The translations under genes were made by a program, and so were the position numbers. A stretch of DNA of 64,000 nt from Allosphingosinicella indica (GTDB taxonomy: Bacteria > Pseudomonadota > Alphaproteobacteria > Sphingomonadales > Sphingomonadaceae): contig NZ_LT840185.1 of NCBI RefSeq assembly GCF_900177405.1, forward strand, positions 2,533,501 to 2,597,500, given 5' to 3'. The notes under the pieces are model-generated. The model was not told the DNA's origin. It was given only the letters and a program-made list of their open reading frames with translations, and searched no databases. Shown one piece after another: positions 54,419-64,000 of the stretch; positions within the stretch are counted from its first letter, which is position 1, and every line of letters begins with the position of its first letter.

Positions 54419-55185
54419 TCAGCTCTTAAGCCGGTAGCCCGTCTTGAACATCCAGGCGATCACCGTCAGGCAGACCGTCAGGAAGCCGACCATCGCGATC
54501 ATGCTGACACCAATGCCGACATCGCCCTTGCCGAAGAAGGTCCAGCGGAAGCCGCTGATCAGATAGACGATCGGGTTGAACAACGTGACCGTGCGCCACG
54601 CGGCCGGCAGCATGTCGATCGAATAAAAGGCACCGCCCAGGAACGTCATCGGCATCACCACGAGCAGCGGGATCACCTGCAACTGCTCAAAGCTTTGCGC
54701 CCAGATGCCGAGGATGAAGCCGAACAGGCAGAAGGTGATGGCGATCAGCGCCATGAAGCCGATCATCAGCAGCGGATGCGCCACCTGCACGTCGACGAAG
54801 AGGTGCGCGGTTGCGAAGATGACGAGACCGATCAGCATCGACTTCGTCGCGGCCGCGCCGACATAGGCCAGCACCGTCTCGAACGCCGATACCGGCGCCG
54901 AGAGCAGCTCGTAGATCGTCCCCGACCATTTGGGCATGTAGATGCCGAAGCTGGCGTTGAAGATGCTCTCGGTGAACATCGACAGCATGATGAGACCCGG
55001 CACGATGAACGCGCCATAGGGAATGCCGCCGATTTCCGTCATCCGCGAACCGATCGCCGATCCGAAGACGATGAAATAGAGCGAGGTAGTGATCACCGGC
55101 ACGAGCAGGCTGGTGAGGATGGTACGGCCGAAGCGCGCCACTTCGAAGCGATAGATGGCGAGGACGCCGTGGCGGTTGAATGCCA

Positions 55186-55186
<1 letters not shown>
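54419..55186 (-). CDS. ABC-2 type transporter permease
   Basis: A 255-residue permease with six membrane helices, of the ABC-2 exporter family. The segments [20 protein letters not shown] and YAFIVPGLI-like [17 protein letters not shown] are typical of the DrrB/NodJ/YadH group. It is the second gene of an operon: its ATG overlaps the ATPase stop (TGATG). The YadG/YadH-type pair is thought to export a lipid, drug or glycan; no substrate gene is adjacent. Confidence 0.9.
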
Positions 55187-56121
<935 letters not shown>

Positions 56122-56216
56122 CGCCGGTGGAGATAGTGCGGATCGAACGCCGGCGCTACTGCCGTGATGCACCGCGCTTGACGCACCCCGGCGAAGCGGC
56201 CTTTACCGGCAGGCGT

Positions 56217-56303
56217 GCGGACGTGGCGGAACAGGTAGACGCCGGAGACTTAAAATCTTCTGCCCTCCGGGGCGTGCGGGTTCGAGTCCCGCCGTCCGCA
56301 CCA
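56217..56303 (+). tRNA. tRNA-Leu (anticodon TAA)
   Basis: An 87-base class II tRNA. The acceptor stem is GCGGACG/CGTCCGC, the anticodon stem GGAGA/TCTTC holds the loop CTTAAAA with anticodon TAA, a long variable arm (TGCCCTCCGGGGCGT) follows, and the T-loop is GGTTCGAGTCC. CCA is encoded. It reads UUA/UUG. Confidence 0.97.
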
Positions 56304-56308
56304 GTGGC

Positions 56309-56629
56309 TCAGGCAGCCTTCGCGCGGATCGCGACCCACTCGCATTGATCGAGGCTGATCGGATCAAGGAACATGCCGCCCATCCGCGGGCCGAGTTGCC
56401 AGCGGACCTGCGCGCGGACGAGGCCGACCCCGGGCACTTCCAAGGAGACGAAGCTGCCGATGCCGATCGCACCGTCGCATTCGGCGAGGAAGCCGGTGGT
56501 CGACACGTCGCGGATGCGGACCTCGACATCATATTCGCTCGGTGAGGTCAGCCGCGTGCTCGAATCGACGGGCACTCGTTCGGCATTGCGGGCCGAATAG
56601 GAGGATCTGTCATGCTCCGAGCGCGTCAT
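56309..56629 (-). CDS. PilZ domain protein (putative c-di-GMP receptor)
   Basis: A 106-residue protein consisting of one PilZ domain. The c-di-GMP motifs are present: RNAER (RxxxR) near residues 14-18 and DVSTTG (D/NxSxxG) near 41-46. Downstream strands carry VRWQLGPRMGGMFLD. The ATG at 56629 is supported by GAGG in the upstream sequence. It converges with the tRNA-Leu gene 5 bases away. It could link second-messenger levels to surface functions. Confidence 0.88.
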   Translation of the reverse strand: MTRSEHDRSSYSARNAERVPVDSSTRLTSPSEYDVEVRIRDVSTTGFLAECDGAIGIGSFVSLEVPGVGLVRAQVRWQLGPRMGGMFLDPISLDQCEWVAIRAKAA

Positions 56630-56788
56630 CGCCAAGCCTCTTTGGAATGGGACGCGGATAGCATGACATAGGTTGAAGATGCGTAAATGGGGCGTAAACG
56701 CATTGCCGCGGAAAACCGCGCGGCGATCGTCGGGCTTCGGCAACTTGCCCCATCACAAAGCCATCTCTCTGCGCTATCGTGCCGGCAG

Positions 56789-58237
56789 ATGCAGAGTTCG
56801 CGTTTCCTCGGGATGATCGTCGTGACGGCCGCGCTGCTGCTCGCCGGCTGCCGCGACCAGGGGAGCGGGCCGCTGGCGATCAGCGCGATCGGCGGGCCGC
56901 CGGAGCTGGCCAACCCGAACCTCCGCCCGCTTGCCCCACCGTCCACCTTCCTGCTCGAAGCCACGGCGCAAGGCCTAGTGCGCTTCGACGCCACCGGGCA
57001 GGTCGAGCCCGCGCTCGCGCAGAGCTGGATCGTCTCCGACGACGGGCTCCGTTACACCTTCCGTCTGTCACGCGTCACCTGGTCGGACGGCAGCGCGGTC
57101 ACCGCCGAGCAGGTGGTGGAGCGGCTGCGCGCAAGCTTCAGCCGCGCCAGCCGCAACCCGCTGAAGCCGGTGCTGGGCGCGATCGCCGACATCGAGCCGA
57201 TGACCGACGACGTGCTCGAGATCAGCCTGCGCGCGCCGCGGCCCAATTTCCTCCAACTCCTCGCCGCGCCCGAAATGGCGATCCTGCGCGCGGGCCGCGG
57301 CACCGGCCCCTATCGTGCGGCGCGCAGCGACGGTGCGATCACGCTGCGCTTGCCCGACGAGGAGGATGCCGAGCCGGACGAAGCCGCCGCGCCGCAGATC
57401 GTGCTGCGCGGCGAGCGGGCGGCGCGCGCCGTCGCCCGGTTCGCTTCGGGCAGCGCGGACGCGGTAATCGGCGGGACGCTCGGCGACCTTCCCATCGCCG
57501 CCGCGGCCGAGCCGCGCGGCAATGCGCTGCGCTTCGATCCTGTGGCAGGATTGTTCGGCCTCGTACCCGTGCGCGATGACGGACCGGTCGCTGACCCCCT
57601 CGTCCGCCGCGCGCTGTCGATGGCAATCGACCGCGAGGCGATCGTCGCCGCGATCGGCGTCCCCGATCTTCAGCCGCGCGCGACGATCGTGCCGCTCGGC
57701 GTTGCCGAACTCCCAGCCCCCGCGACGCCCGACTGGAGCGCAAGCCCGCTGCCGATGCGTCGCACGCTCGCCGCGCAGGTAATCGCTGCGCAGGACGGCG
57801 GACGGCCACGCATCCGCATCGAGATGCCGGACGGCTTCGGCTACCGCGTGCTCTTCGCGCATATCCGCCGCGATTGGCGCGCGATCGGGGTCGAGGCCGA
57901 GCGCGTCGCGCCGGGCAATGCCGCGGACCTTCGCCTGATCGATCGCGTCGCGCCCGCGTCGCTTGCGAGCTGGTACGTCCGCGCCTTCCGCTGCGGTGAG
58001 GTTCCCATCTGCCAGCCGGAGGCCGATGCGATGATGGACGCCGCGCGCACTACGCAGGATATGAACGAGCGCGCCAGCCTGCTTGCCGGTGCCGACCGTA
58101 TGCTGACCGACGCCAGCCTGTTCATCCCGGTCACCGCGCCGGTGCGCTGGTCGCTGGTGTCGCCGCGCCTCACCGGCTTCCAGCCCAACCCCTTCGCGAT
58201 CCGCGCCGCCGGGTCGCTCCTCGCCAACCAGCCCTGA
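56789..58237 (+). CDS. ABC-type peptide-binding lipoprotein (SBP family 5)
   Basis: A 482-residue predicted lipoprotein with lipobox LAGC after a short hydrophobic leader from the ATG at 56789. The domain fits solute-binding family 5 (peptide, nickel or oligopeptide binding): TFLLEATAQGLVRFD, the LAQSWIVSDDGLRYTFRLS stretch (read in parts), and VRRALSMAIDREAIV. No permease or ATPase gene accompanies it, so the transporter partner is unknown; some such proteins work as chaperones. A DUF4112 gene starts 12 bases after its stop. Confidence 0.85.
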   Translation: MQSSRFLGMIVVTAALLLAGCRDQGSGPLAISAIGGPPELANPNLRPLAPPSTFLLEATAQGLVRFDATGQVEPALAQSWIVSDDGLRYTFRLSRVTWSDGSAVTAEQVVERLRASFSRASRNPLKPVLGAIADIEPMTDDVLEISLRAPRPNFLQLLAAPEMAILRAGRGTGPYRAARSDGAITLRLPDEEDAEPDEAAAPQIVLRGERAARAVARFASGSADAVIGGTLGDLPIAAAAEPRGNALRFDPVAGLFGLVPVRDDGPVADPLVRRALSMAIDREAIVAAIGVPDLQPRATIVPLGVAELPAPATPDWSASPLPMRRTLAAQVIAAQDGGRPRIRIEMPDGFGYRVLFAHIRRDWRAIGVEAERVAPGNAADLRLIDRVAPASLASWYVRAFRCGEVPICQPEADAMMDAARTTQDMNERASLLAGADRMLTDASLFIPVTAPVRWSLVSPRLTGFQPNPFAIRAAGSLLANQP

Positions 58238-58249
58238 AGGCGGACCGCC

Positions 58250-58690
58250 ATGCCGAGCCCGCAAGACCATTTCGATCGCATCGCCGGCCAGCTTCCCGTC
58301 GGACGCGACCCCGCGTCGGTGCGGCGGCGGCTCGAAGCGATGGAGGCGGTGCTGGAGCGCGCCTTCATCGTACCCGGCATCAACCGCCCTGTCGGGCTCG
58401 ATGCGATCGTCGGCCTCGTCCCGGTTGTGGGCGACGTGATCACCGCCGCGATGGGCGCCTGGATGGTGTGGGAGGCGCGCAACCTCGGCATGTCGAAGTT
58501 CCACCTCATGCGCATGGCGGGCAATGTCGGGGTGGACACGGCGCTGGGCGCGATCCCGCTGGTCGGCGACATCTTCGACTTCGCCTTCCGCTCGAACACG
58601 CGCAACCTGCGCATCCTCAAGAAGTGGCTCGACAAGCATCACCCGCACACGATGATCGTCGAGGGCGAGGTGGTGGAGCGGCGCCCCTAG
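58250..58690 (+). CDS. DUF4112 domain protein
   Basis: A 146-residue protein matching DUF4112: an N-terminal helix with AMEAVLERAF, then two membrane helices bounded by GLDAIVGLVPVVGDVITAA and GVDTALGAIPLVGDIFDFAF. Both helices carry the paired G-x-x-P-x-x-G-D motif of the family. Likely an inner-membrane protein of unknown role. It follows the solute-binding lipoprotein by 12 bases and overlaps the convergent nadC end by 4 bases. Confidence 0.88.
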   Translation: MPSPQDHFDRIAGQLPVGRDPASVRRRLEAMEAVLERAFIVPGINRPVGLDAIVGLVPVVGDVITAAMGAWMVWEARNLGMSKFHLMRMAGNVGVDTALGAIPLVGDIFDFAFRSNTRNLRILKKWLDKHHPHTMIVEGEVVERRP

Positions 58691-59535
58691 ACTGAGGCGA
58701 AGTCCAAGCCGATGTCGGCGGCAGGCGCGGACTGGGTTATGCGGCCCACCGAGATGTAGGTGACACCGGTCTCCGCCTTGGCGCGGATCGTTTCCAGCGT
58801 GACCCCGCCGCTCGCTTCGGTGGGCACTCGGCCCGCGACCAGCGCGACGGCCTGGCGCAGCATAGGCGCATCCATATTGTCGAGCAGCAGATGCGTCGCC
58901 CCGGCAGCGATCGCCGGCTCGATCTGATCGAGCCGATCGACCTCCACGATAATCCGATCGACCCCGGCATCGACCGCGCGGCGCACCGCCTCGCCGACGC
59001 CGCTCGCCACGGCGACATGATTGTCTTTGATCATCGCCGCATCCCACAGCCCCATGCGGTGGTTCTGTGCGCCGCCCATGCGCGTCGCATATTTCTCGAG
59101 GATGCGAAGGCCGGGGATGGTCTTGCGCGTATCGAGCAGGATCGCGCCGGTCCCCGCGATGGCATCGACATAGGCGCGGGTCAGCGTCGCGATACCGGAG
59201 AGATGCTGAAGTGTGTTGAGCGCCGACCTCTCGGCGGTCAGCAAGGCCCGCGCGTTGCCGGTGAGGCGGAGAAGATCGGTCCCCGCCGGCACCGCGTCGC
59301 CTTCCGCCACTAGCGGCTCGATCGCTACATCGGGATCGAGCGCGCGGAAGAAGGTCTCCGCGATCGGCAGCCCCGCGACGACGATCGCATCGCGACTGTC
59401 CATCACGCCGCGGAACCGCGCATCGGCGGGGATCACCGCCTCCGACGTCACATCGCGGCCGGTTGGCCCCAGGTCTTCCGCCAACGTCGCGCGAACGAAG
59501 GCATCGAGATCGAAGCCTTCGAGATCGAGCCTCAC
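58687..59535 (-). CDS. nadC: nicotinate-nucleotide (quinolinate) phosphoribosyltransferase
   Basis: NadC converts quinolinate and PRPP to nicotinate mononucleotide in de novo NAD synthesis. The GTG start at 59535 overlaps the oligopeptidase stop (GTGA) and gives 282 residues, the normal size. Key motifs are LTAERSALNTLQHLSGIAT, the TRKTIPGLRILEKYA substrate-binding segment (K, R and R) and MIKDNHV, with LLDNMD and EASGGV at the C-terminal barrel end. It forms a run with the oligopeptidase gene. Confidence 0.95.
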   Translation of the reverse strand: MRLDLEGFDLDAFVRATLAEDLGPTGRDVTSEAVIPADARFRGVMDSRDAIVVAGLPIAETFFRALDPDVAIEPLVAEGDAVPAGTDLLRLTGNARALLTAERSALNTLQHLSGIATLTRAYVDAIAGTGAILLDTRKTIPGLRILEKYATRMGGAQNHRMGLWDAAMIKDNHVAVASGVGEAVRRAVDAGVDRIIVEVDRLDQIEPAIAAGATHLLLDNMDAPMLRQAVALVAGRVPTEASGGVTLETIRAKAETGVTYISVGRITQSAPAADIGLDFASV

Positions 59536-61652
59536 TTCCCCTCCCCGCTTAGCTCCCGCTGGAGGAAGGCGTGGAGCAGCGCGGCGCGGACCGCATCCTC
59601 GGCATGGTCGGCGCCGACCGAGTGACCGCCCTCCAGATACTCGTGATAATAGACGGCGTTGCCATAGTCGCCGAGCCGCGCGGCCATCTTGCGCGCGTGG
59701 CCGGGATGGACGCGATCGTCCTTGGTCGAGAGATAGAAGAAGACCGGCGGGTATTTCACGCCCTTCTTCACGTTCTGATAGGGCGAATATTTCGACATGA
59801 ACGCCCAATCCTCGGGCTTGTCGGGATCACCATATTCGGCCGCCCACGATGCACCGGCGAGCAGCTTGGTGTAGCGCTTCATGTCGTGGAGCGGCGATCC
59901 CGAGATCACCGCGCCATAGAGATCGGGACGCTGGACGAGCGCCGCACCGACCAGCACACCGCCGTTGGAACGGCCCGAAATCGCGATCTTGCCCTTGGCG
60001 CTGACGCCCGTCTTGACCAGATCCTCGGCGACGGCGTGGAGATCGTCGAAGCTGTTCTGCCGCTTCTCGCGTAGCGCCGCCTCGTGCCAGGCGGGGCCAT
60101 ATTCGCCCCCGCCCCGGATGTTGGCGAGGACATAGGCGTTGCCGTCCTCCACCCAGACCATGCCGAGCGGGCCGGAGCGATAAGGCTGGCCAGTGAGATA
60201 GGTCGGCGTCTGCGCCGCGCGAAAGCCGCCATAGGCGTGGATCAGCGCGGGCACCGGCCCCTTCACGCCCTTCTTGCGGACGAGGAAATAAGGCACGCGC
60301 GTACCGTCCTTCGAGGTGGCGAAGCGCTGCTCGACCTCCATCGCCGCGGCGTCGAACTTGGCGGGAAGGCTCTGCACGGCCGCCGCCTTGCCGTCCGCGC
60401 CGACCGCATAGAGCGTCGGCGGGGTCAGCATGCCCTCGACAGTCGCGAAGGCCATGTTGCGCTCGCCCGCCACGCCGGCGATCTGGACGGTGCTGTTGCC
60501 CGCCAGCGGCACTGCGGTCGCGGCCCAGCGCCCGTCGCCCCCGCGGCGCAGCGCGAAGAGCTTGCCCGACACGTCATCGAGCGCCTTGACCCAGAGGATC
60601 GAGTCGGATGACGAGACCTCTTCGATCGCCTGGCTCTTGCTCGGCGCCATCACCAACTCTGGCGTCACCGCGCGGCCCGCCGCGACGTCGGCGAGCGGTA
60701 TGGCGACGATCGATCCCGCCTTCAACGCGTCCCAATCACGGTTGAGCTTGTAAATCAGCCGCCCGCCGATCACGTCCTGATAGGAGGCGGTGTCGGGAAC
60801 CGGCACAGGGACGAACTTGCCGTTTGCCGTGCCGACGAACATCTCGTCGGTGTAGAATGTCTTGCCGCGGTTGAGGATTGGCCAGATGCGGCCGCCGTCG
60901 CGCTGCGAGAAGGCCTGCAGGCTGACGTCGCTCGCCTCGCCTTCCTTGACCGTCGTCGCCGTGGTGATCGGCGTGCCGCGCTTCCAGAGCTTGGCGATGC
61001 GCGGATAGCCCGATGCGGTGAGCGACCCCTCGCCCCAGTCGGTCGCGATCAGCAACGTGTTCTTGTCGACCCAGGCGGCGCTGCTCTTGGCCTCGGGCAG
61101 CATGAAGCCACCTTCGACGAATTTGCCGGTGGAGACATCGAACTCGCGCACCACGTCGGCATCGGTGCCGCCGGGGCTCAGCGAGACGAGGCAGCGCACA
61201 TATTCGGGCGCCAGGCAATTGGCGCCGTGCCACACCCAGCTCTTGCCCTCCGCCTTGCCGAGTGCATCGACGTCGATCAGCGTCCGCCATTGCGGCTTGC
61301 CTGCGGCATAGCTGTCGAGGCTGGCGACGCGCCACAGTCCGCGCGGGTTCTTCGCGTCGCGCCAGATGTTGGTGACATTGGCACCGATCACATCCTCGGG
61401 CAGCGCGATCTGCTGCTCGTCGTCGAGGATGGCGCGGGCGCGGGTCCGATCCTGCTCGTAACCGGGCGATTTGGTCAGCAGTGCCTCGGTCGCCGCATTC
61501 CACGTCTTGACCTGATCGAGCGCCTTCGCACCCTCGATCTCTTCCAGCCAGAGATAGGGATCATCGCTCGACGCGGCCGGCGCGGCGGCGGCAAGCGCGA
61601 GGATGGCGGCAAGGGCGAGCGCGGGACGGTGCACATCAATCTCCAGCAGCAA
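59532..61652 (-). CDS. exported prolyl oligopeptidase family protein
   Basis: A 706-residue serine peptidase (S9A). A signal peptide lies near the N-terminus (residues 8-29, ALALAAILALAAAAP), then a beta-propeller (about 60-410) and an alpha/beta hydrolase domain with nucleophile GRSNGG, catalytic Asp in STKDDRVHPGH and His in LEGGHSVG. The start may be ATG 61652 or GTG 61634. It lies between nadA and nadC, and its stop is within the nadC start (GTGA). Substrate is probably short proline-containing peptides. Confidence 0.92.
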   Translation of the reverse strand: MLLEIDVHRPALALAAILALAAAAPAASSDDPYLWLEEIEGAKALDQVKTWNAATEALLTKSPGYEQDRTRARAILDDEQQIALPEDVIGANVTNIWRDAKNPRGLWRVASLDSYAAGKPQWRTLIDVDALGKAEGKSWVWHGANCLAPEYVRCLVSLSPGGTDADVVREFDVSTGKFVEGGFMLPEAKSSAAWVDKNTLLIATDWGEGSLTASGYPRIAKLWKRGTPITTATTVKEGEASDVSLQAFSQRDGGRIWPILNRGKTFYTDEMFVGTANGKFVPVPVPDTASYQDVIGGRLIYKLNRDWDALKAGSIVAIPLADVAAGRAVTPELVMAPSKSQAIEEVSSSDSILWVKALDDVSGKLFALRRGGDGRWAATAVPLAGNSTVQIAGVAGERNMAFATVEGMLTPPTLYAVGADGKAAAVQSLPAKFDAAAMEVEQRFATSKDGTRVPYFLVRKKGVKGPVPALIHAYGGFRAAQTPTYLTGQPYRSGPLGMVWVEDGNAYVLANIRGGGEYGPAWHEAALREKRQNSFDDLHAVAEDLVKTGVSAKGKIAISGRSNGGVLVGAALVQRPDLYGAVISGSPLHDMKRYTKLLAGASWAAEYGDPDKPEDWAFMSKYSPYQNVKKGVKYPPVFFYLSTKDDRVHPGHARKMAARLGDYGNAVYYHEYLEGGHSVGADHAEDAVRAALLHAFLQRELSGEGK

Positions 61653-61708
61653 GATAACTGCCGGGATTGCTAGGTGATCTGCGCCGCTACGTCACCCCCG
61701 CTTGCGCA

Positions 61709-62710
61709 TCAGTCGCCGGAAATCACGGGCTTGCCGACATCGCCCTGCCCCACCGTGCGCCCCGCCATTTCCAGCATCCGCTCGAGCGGCTTCTGCGCGG
61801 CGGCGCGCAGATCCTCGTCGAGCTCGATGCGCGGCTGAAGATTGCGCAGCGCCACGTAGAGCTTCTCCATCGTGTTGAGCGCCATATAGGGGCACATGTT
61901 GCAGTTGCAGTTGCCGTCCGCGCCCGGCGCGCCGATGAACTTCTTGTGCGGCGCCGCCTTTTCCATCTGGTGGATGATGTGCGGCTCGGTCGCGACCAGC
62001 AGAGTCTCCGCATCGCTCGCCAGCGCGTAATCGAGGATGCTCTTCGTCGATCCGACGTGATCCGCATGGTCGATGATGTGCGGCGGGCATTCCGGGTGCG
62101 CGAGGACCGGCGCGCCGGGATGCTGTGCCTTGAGCTTCAGAAGCTCCGTTTCCGAAAACGCCTCGTGGACGATGCAGACGCCGGGCCACAGCAGCATGTC
62201 GCGCCCGGTCTTGCGCGCCAGATAGCCGCCGAGATGCTTGTCCGGCCCGAAGATGATCTTCTGGTCGGCCGGGATCTGGCTCAGGATGATTTCGGCCGAC
62301 GACGAGGTGACGATGATGTCGCTCAGCGCCTTCACCGCCGCCGAACAGTTGATGTAGCTGAGCGCGATATGATCCGGATGCCGCTCGCGGAACGCGCGGA
62401 ACTGGTCCGGCGGGCAAGAATCCTCGAGGCTGCAGCCCGCATCCATGTCGGGCAGGACAACGATCTTATCGGGGCTCAATATCTTCGCCGTCTCGGCCAT
62501 GAAACGGACGCCGCAGAAGGCGATCACCTCGGCGTCCGTCGCCGCGGCCTTGCGGCTGAGGTCGAGACTGTCGCCGACGAAATCGGCCAGGTCCTGGATG
62601 TCCGGCGTCTGGTAATAATGCGCGAGGATCACCGCGTTGCGCTCCTTGCGCAGCCGGTCGATCTCGGCGCGGAGGTCCAGGCCCTTCAGGCTGACGTTCG
62701 GTGCGTTCAT
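61709..62710 (-). CDS. nadA: quinolinate synthase
   Basis: NadA is a 4Fe-4S enzyme that condenses iminoaspartate with dihydroxyacetone phosphate to give quinolinate. The 333-residue protein has cluster cysteines in AFCGVRFM, HPECPPH and the CNMCPYM segment; AHYYQTPDIQDLADFVGDS is characteristic near the N-terminus. Its ATG at 62710 overlaps the DUF4230 stop (ATGA). The 56-base gap before the downstream oligopeptidase gene contains no visible terminator. L-aspartate oxidase (nadB) is not in the window. Confidence 0.95.
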   Translation of the reverse strand: MNAPNVSLKGLDLRAEIDRLRKERNAVILAHYYQTPDIQDLADFVGDSLDLSRKAAATDAEVIAFCGVRFMAETAKILSPDKIVVLPDMDAGCSLEDSCPPDQFRAFRERHPDHIALSYINCSAAVKALSDIIVTSSSAEIILSQIPADQKIIFGPDKHLGGYLARKTGRDMLLWPGVCIVHEAFSETELLKLKAQHPGAPVLAHPECPPHIIDHADHVGSTKSILDYALASDAETLLVATEPHIIHQMEKAAPHKKFIGAPGADGNCNCNMCPYMALNTMEKLYVALRNLQPRIELDEDLRAAAQKPLERMLEMAGRTVGQGDVGKPVISGD

Positions 62711-63399
62711 TGCTTCGCGGTCTCCTCGGCCAGCACATCCTCCATCCGGCGCGACCTGTCGAGCCATGACGGATCGTCGGCGCCGGCCTCGTCGGCAAAG
62801 CGCGCGACCACGGTCGCTTCGATGCCCGCTGCGCCCAGCGGCAGCGCGAAGCTGCGCGCGACTGCCTTGCGCGCTGCGTCGCGCGCCATCCTCATCGGCA
62901 CCGGCCCGCGCGCCTGATCGAGCAGGCTCTTCTGCGCGGCGCGGCGGTTGGCGGTGTCGAGCGCGGCCTCCGCGTCGGTGAGCCGCATCAGCACGCCGCC
63001 GCCCGAATATTCCTGCACCGCGCCGAGATCGATCTCGGGTCCGGCGAGCTCGATCGGCGGCAGCGTGACGGTTAGCCGCTTCGCCGCGGCATCCCAGGCG
63101 AGATCGTCATCGCCCAGTTTCGCGAGGTCGATGTCATAGCGAACAGTGCCCGGCATGATGATCGTCTTCTGCGCACTAAGGCCATAGCGGCGCTGCGTCG
63201 CGGTCACGACGGCGACATAGCGCGCGACGAACGGGGTCAGCCGCGCCTGCTCGCGCACCGATTGCAGGCTCGCGCTCGCCACTGCTTCGGCATCGGGGCC
63301 GGAGCGGAACCATTTCGCCCCGCCGACGAGCGCCAAGAGCAGCCCGCCGACGAGCAGTCCCGCGACGATTGCGATGACGAGCGGACCACGGCGGATCAT
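62707..63399 (-). CDS. DUF4230 family membrane-anchored protein
   Basis: A 230-residue protein with one N-terminal membrane helix (VIAIVAGLLVGGLLLALVGG) and an extracytoplasmic beta-rich domain, matching the DUF4230 pattern (ARYVAVVTATQRRYGLSAQKTIIMPGTVRYDIDLAKL read in parts). The ATG at 63399 overlaps the metallo-hydrolase stop; the alternative upstream ATG at 63414 is less likely. It is translationally coupled on both sides. The family is uncharacterised. Confidence 0.85.
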   Translation of the reverse strand: MIRRGPLVIAIVAGLLVGGLLLALVGGAKWFRSGPDAEAVASASLQSVREQARLTPFVARYVAVVTATQRRYGLSAQKTIIMPGTVRYDIDLAKLGDDDLAWDAAAKRLTVTLPPIELAGPEIDLGAVQEYSGGGVLMRLTDAEAALDTANRRAAQKSLLDQARGPVPMRMARDAARKAVARSFALPLGAAGIEATVVARFADEAGADDPSWLDRSRRMEDVLAEETAKQ

Positions 63400-64000
63400 G
63401 CCGCCAGCCTCCATTCTGCGCCGTCGCCCATGACGAGCCCGCGCGCGCGAAGATCGATGAGGTGGGCGAGCACCGAACGTTCCGCCGCGGGGTGCAGCCG
63501 CGGATCGACGCCCCGGTACATCGCCTTGACCATTTCCGGCACACTTCCTTCGCCCTGTTCGAGCTGACGCAATATCTGCCGCTCGCGCTGGCGGCGGTGC
63601 ATCAGCATGCCGCGGACCAGCTTGCGAGGATTTTCGATCGCGGGGCCGTGCGCGGGGAGGTAGAGCGCTTCCTCACGCGCCAGCAGCTTGTCGAGGCTCG
63701 CCATATAGGCGGCCATGTCACCATCGGGCGGCGAGACGATGCTGGTCGACCAGCCCATCACGTGATCGCCGCTGAACAAGATGTCGGCTTCCGGCAGCGC
63801 GAAGCAGAGGTGGTTGGAAGTATGTCCGGGCGTCTCCACCGCTTCCAGCGTCCAGTCGTCCCCGGCGATCCATTCGCCATCGGCAAGGATGCGATCGGGC
63901 GTGTAGTCGAAATCGAAAGCCGCGTCGGCGCGAGGACCCAAATCTTCGATGGCCAGCGGCGCGCAGCCGACGATCGGAGCGCCGGTCTTCTCCGCGAGCG
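63396..64000 (-). CDS. MBL-fold metallo-hydrolase, 5' end outside the window
   Basis: The C-terminal 200 or so residues of a metallo-beta-lactamase-fold protein are present; the gene continues beyond 64000, so the N-terminal HxHxDH site is not seen. Visible motifs are VETPGHTSNHLCFALP (third histidine), LFSGDHVMGW (Asp ligand) and YLPAHGPAIENP (last His). A winged-helix-like C-terminal tail with VLAHLIDLRARG is typical of the LACTB2/RNase-like group. It leads the run into DUF4230 and nadA. Confidence 0.88.
   Translation of the reverse strand, partial: LAEKTGAPIVGCAPLAIEDLGPRADAAFDFDYTPDRILADGEWIAGDDWTLEAVETPGHTSNHLCFALPEADILFSGDHVMGWSTSIVSPPDGDMAAYMASLDKLLAREEALYLPAHGPAIENPRKLVRGMLMHRRQRERQILRQLEQGEGSVPEMVKAMYRGVDPRLHPAAERSVLAHLIDLRARGLVMGDGAEWRLAA

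Noticed and set aside
56217-56303. tRNA-Leu as an island integration site
   Set aside because: There is no integrase nearby and no repeat of the tRNA 3' end was seen downstream.

Overview
ORGANISM. The window looks like a chromosome segment of a high-GC alphaproteobacterium, most likely a sphingomonad (Sphingomonas or close kin). The basis is the gene families present: an F1-ATPase operon (delta-alpha-gamma-beta-epsilon) without F0 genes, an alphaproteobacterial gamma-subunit insertion, DUF2794 and TIGR02300 proteins, a ZnuD-like zinc receptor, PhaR, and intergenic palindromes of types I associate with sphingomonads. Genes are densely packed, with many 1-4 nt stop/start overlaps. No prophage, IS element, CRISPR array or origin was found. 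LAYOUT. 0-2 kb: DedA protein and a three-gene secreted cluster resembling a small fimbrial unit. 2-3.5 kb: xerC and DUF484. 3.6-4.2 kb: an AT-richer orphan. 4.2-13.6 kb: transaldolase, formamidase-like protein, an apparently frameshifted serine hydrolase, priA, and a DNA-repair block (FeS-type photolyase-related protein, Ada). 13.7-19.3 kb: F1-ATPase operon with an extra gene for a predicted exported protein between atpD and atpC, a palindrome between atpA and atpG, and a short epsilon subunit. 19.3-22.6 kb: a tight trio of membrane sulfatase-like protein, tiny membrane protein and two-domain methyltransferase. 22.6-28.8 kb: DMT transporter, cpaF, a palindrome-rich gap, an HTH-like protein, an AT-richer orphan membrane protein and a predicted exported methyltransferase. 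28.8-31.7 kb: PHA-type genes (phaR, PhaC-like hydrolase, thiolase). 31.8-34.4 kb: alr-mlaE-mlaF operon on the minus strand. 34.4-38.7 kb: zinc-type TonB receptor, divergent class A beta-lactamase-like protein, TetR regulator. 38.7-42.9 kb: frameshifted membrane protein, DUF2794-cysE, small secreted protein, oxyR, fasciclin protein. 42.9-50.3 kb: pgsA, exported leucyl aminopeptidase, LplT-like transporter, a 58-residue protein, a YadA-type trimeric autotransporter, an AI-2E permease. 50.5-54.4 kb: tRNA-Ala, TIGR02300 protein, cmk, rpsA, ihfB. 54.4-64 kb: ABC-2 exporter, tRNA-Leu, PilZ protein, solute-binding lipoprotein, DUF4112, and a compact minus-strand run (MBL hydrolase, DUF4230, nadA, prolyl oligopeptidase, nadC). 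HOW IT WORKS TOGETHER. Most of the window is housekeeping: energy (F1-ATPase), replication and repair (PriA, XerC, Ada, photolyase), translation and nucleoid (rpsA, cmk, ihfB), NAD synthesis (nadA, nadC), envelope upkeep (mlaEF, alr, pgsA, LplT) and surface structures (autotransporter, fimbria-like cluster, CpaF). The least explained parts are the sulfatase/small protein/methyltransferase trio, the gene inside the atp operon, the two AT-richer orphans, and the methyltransferase with a signal peptide. All calls come from reading the sequence and motif recall; no database search was possible.
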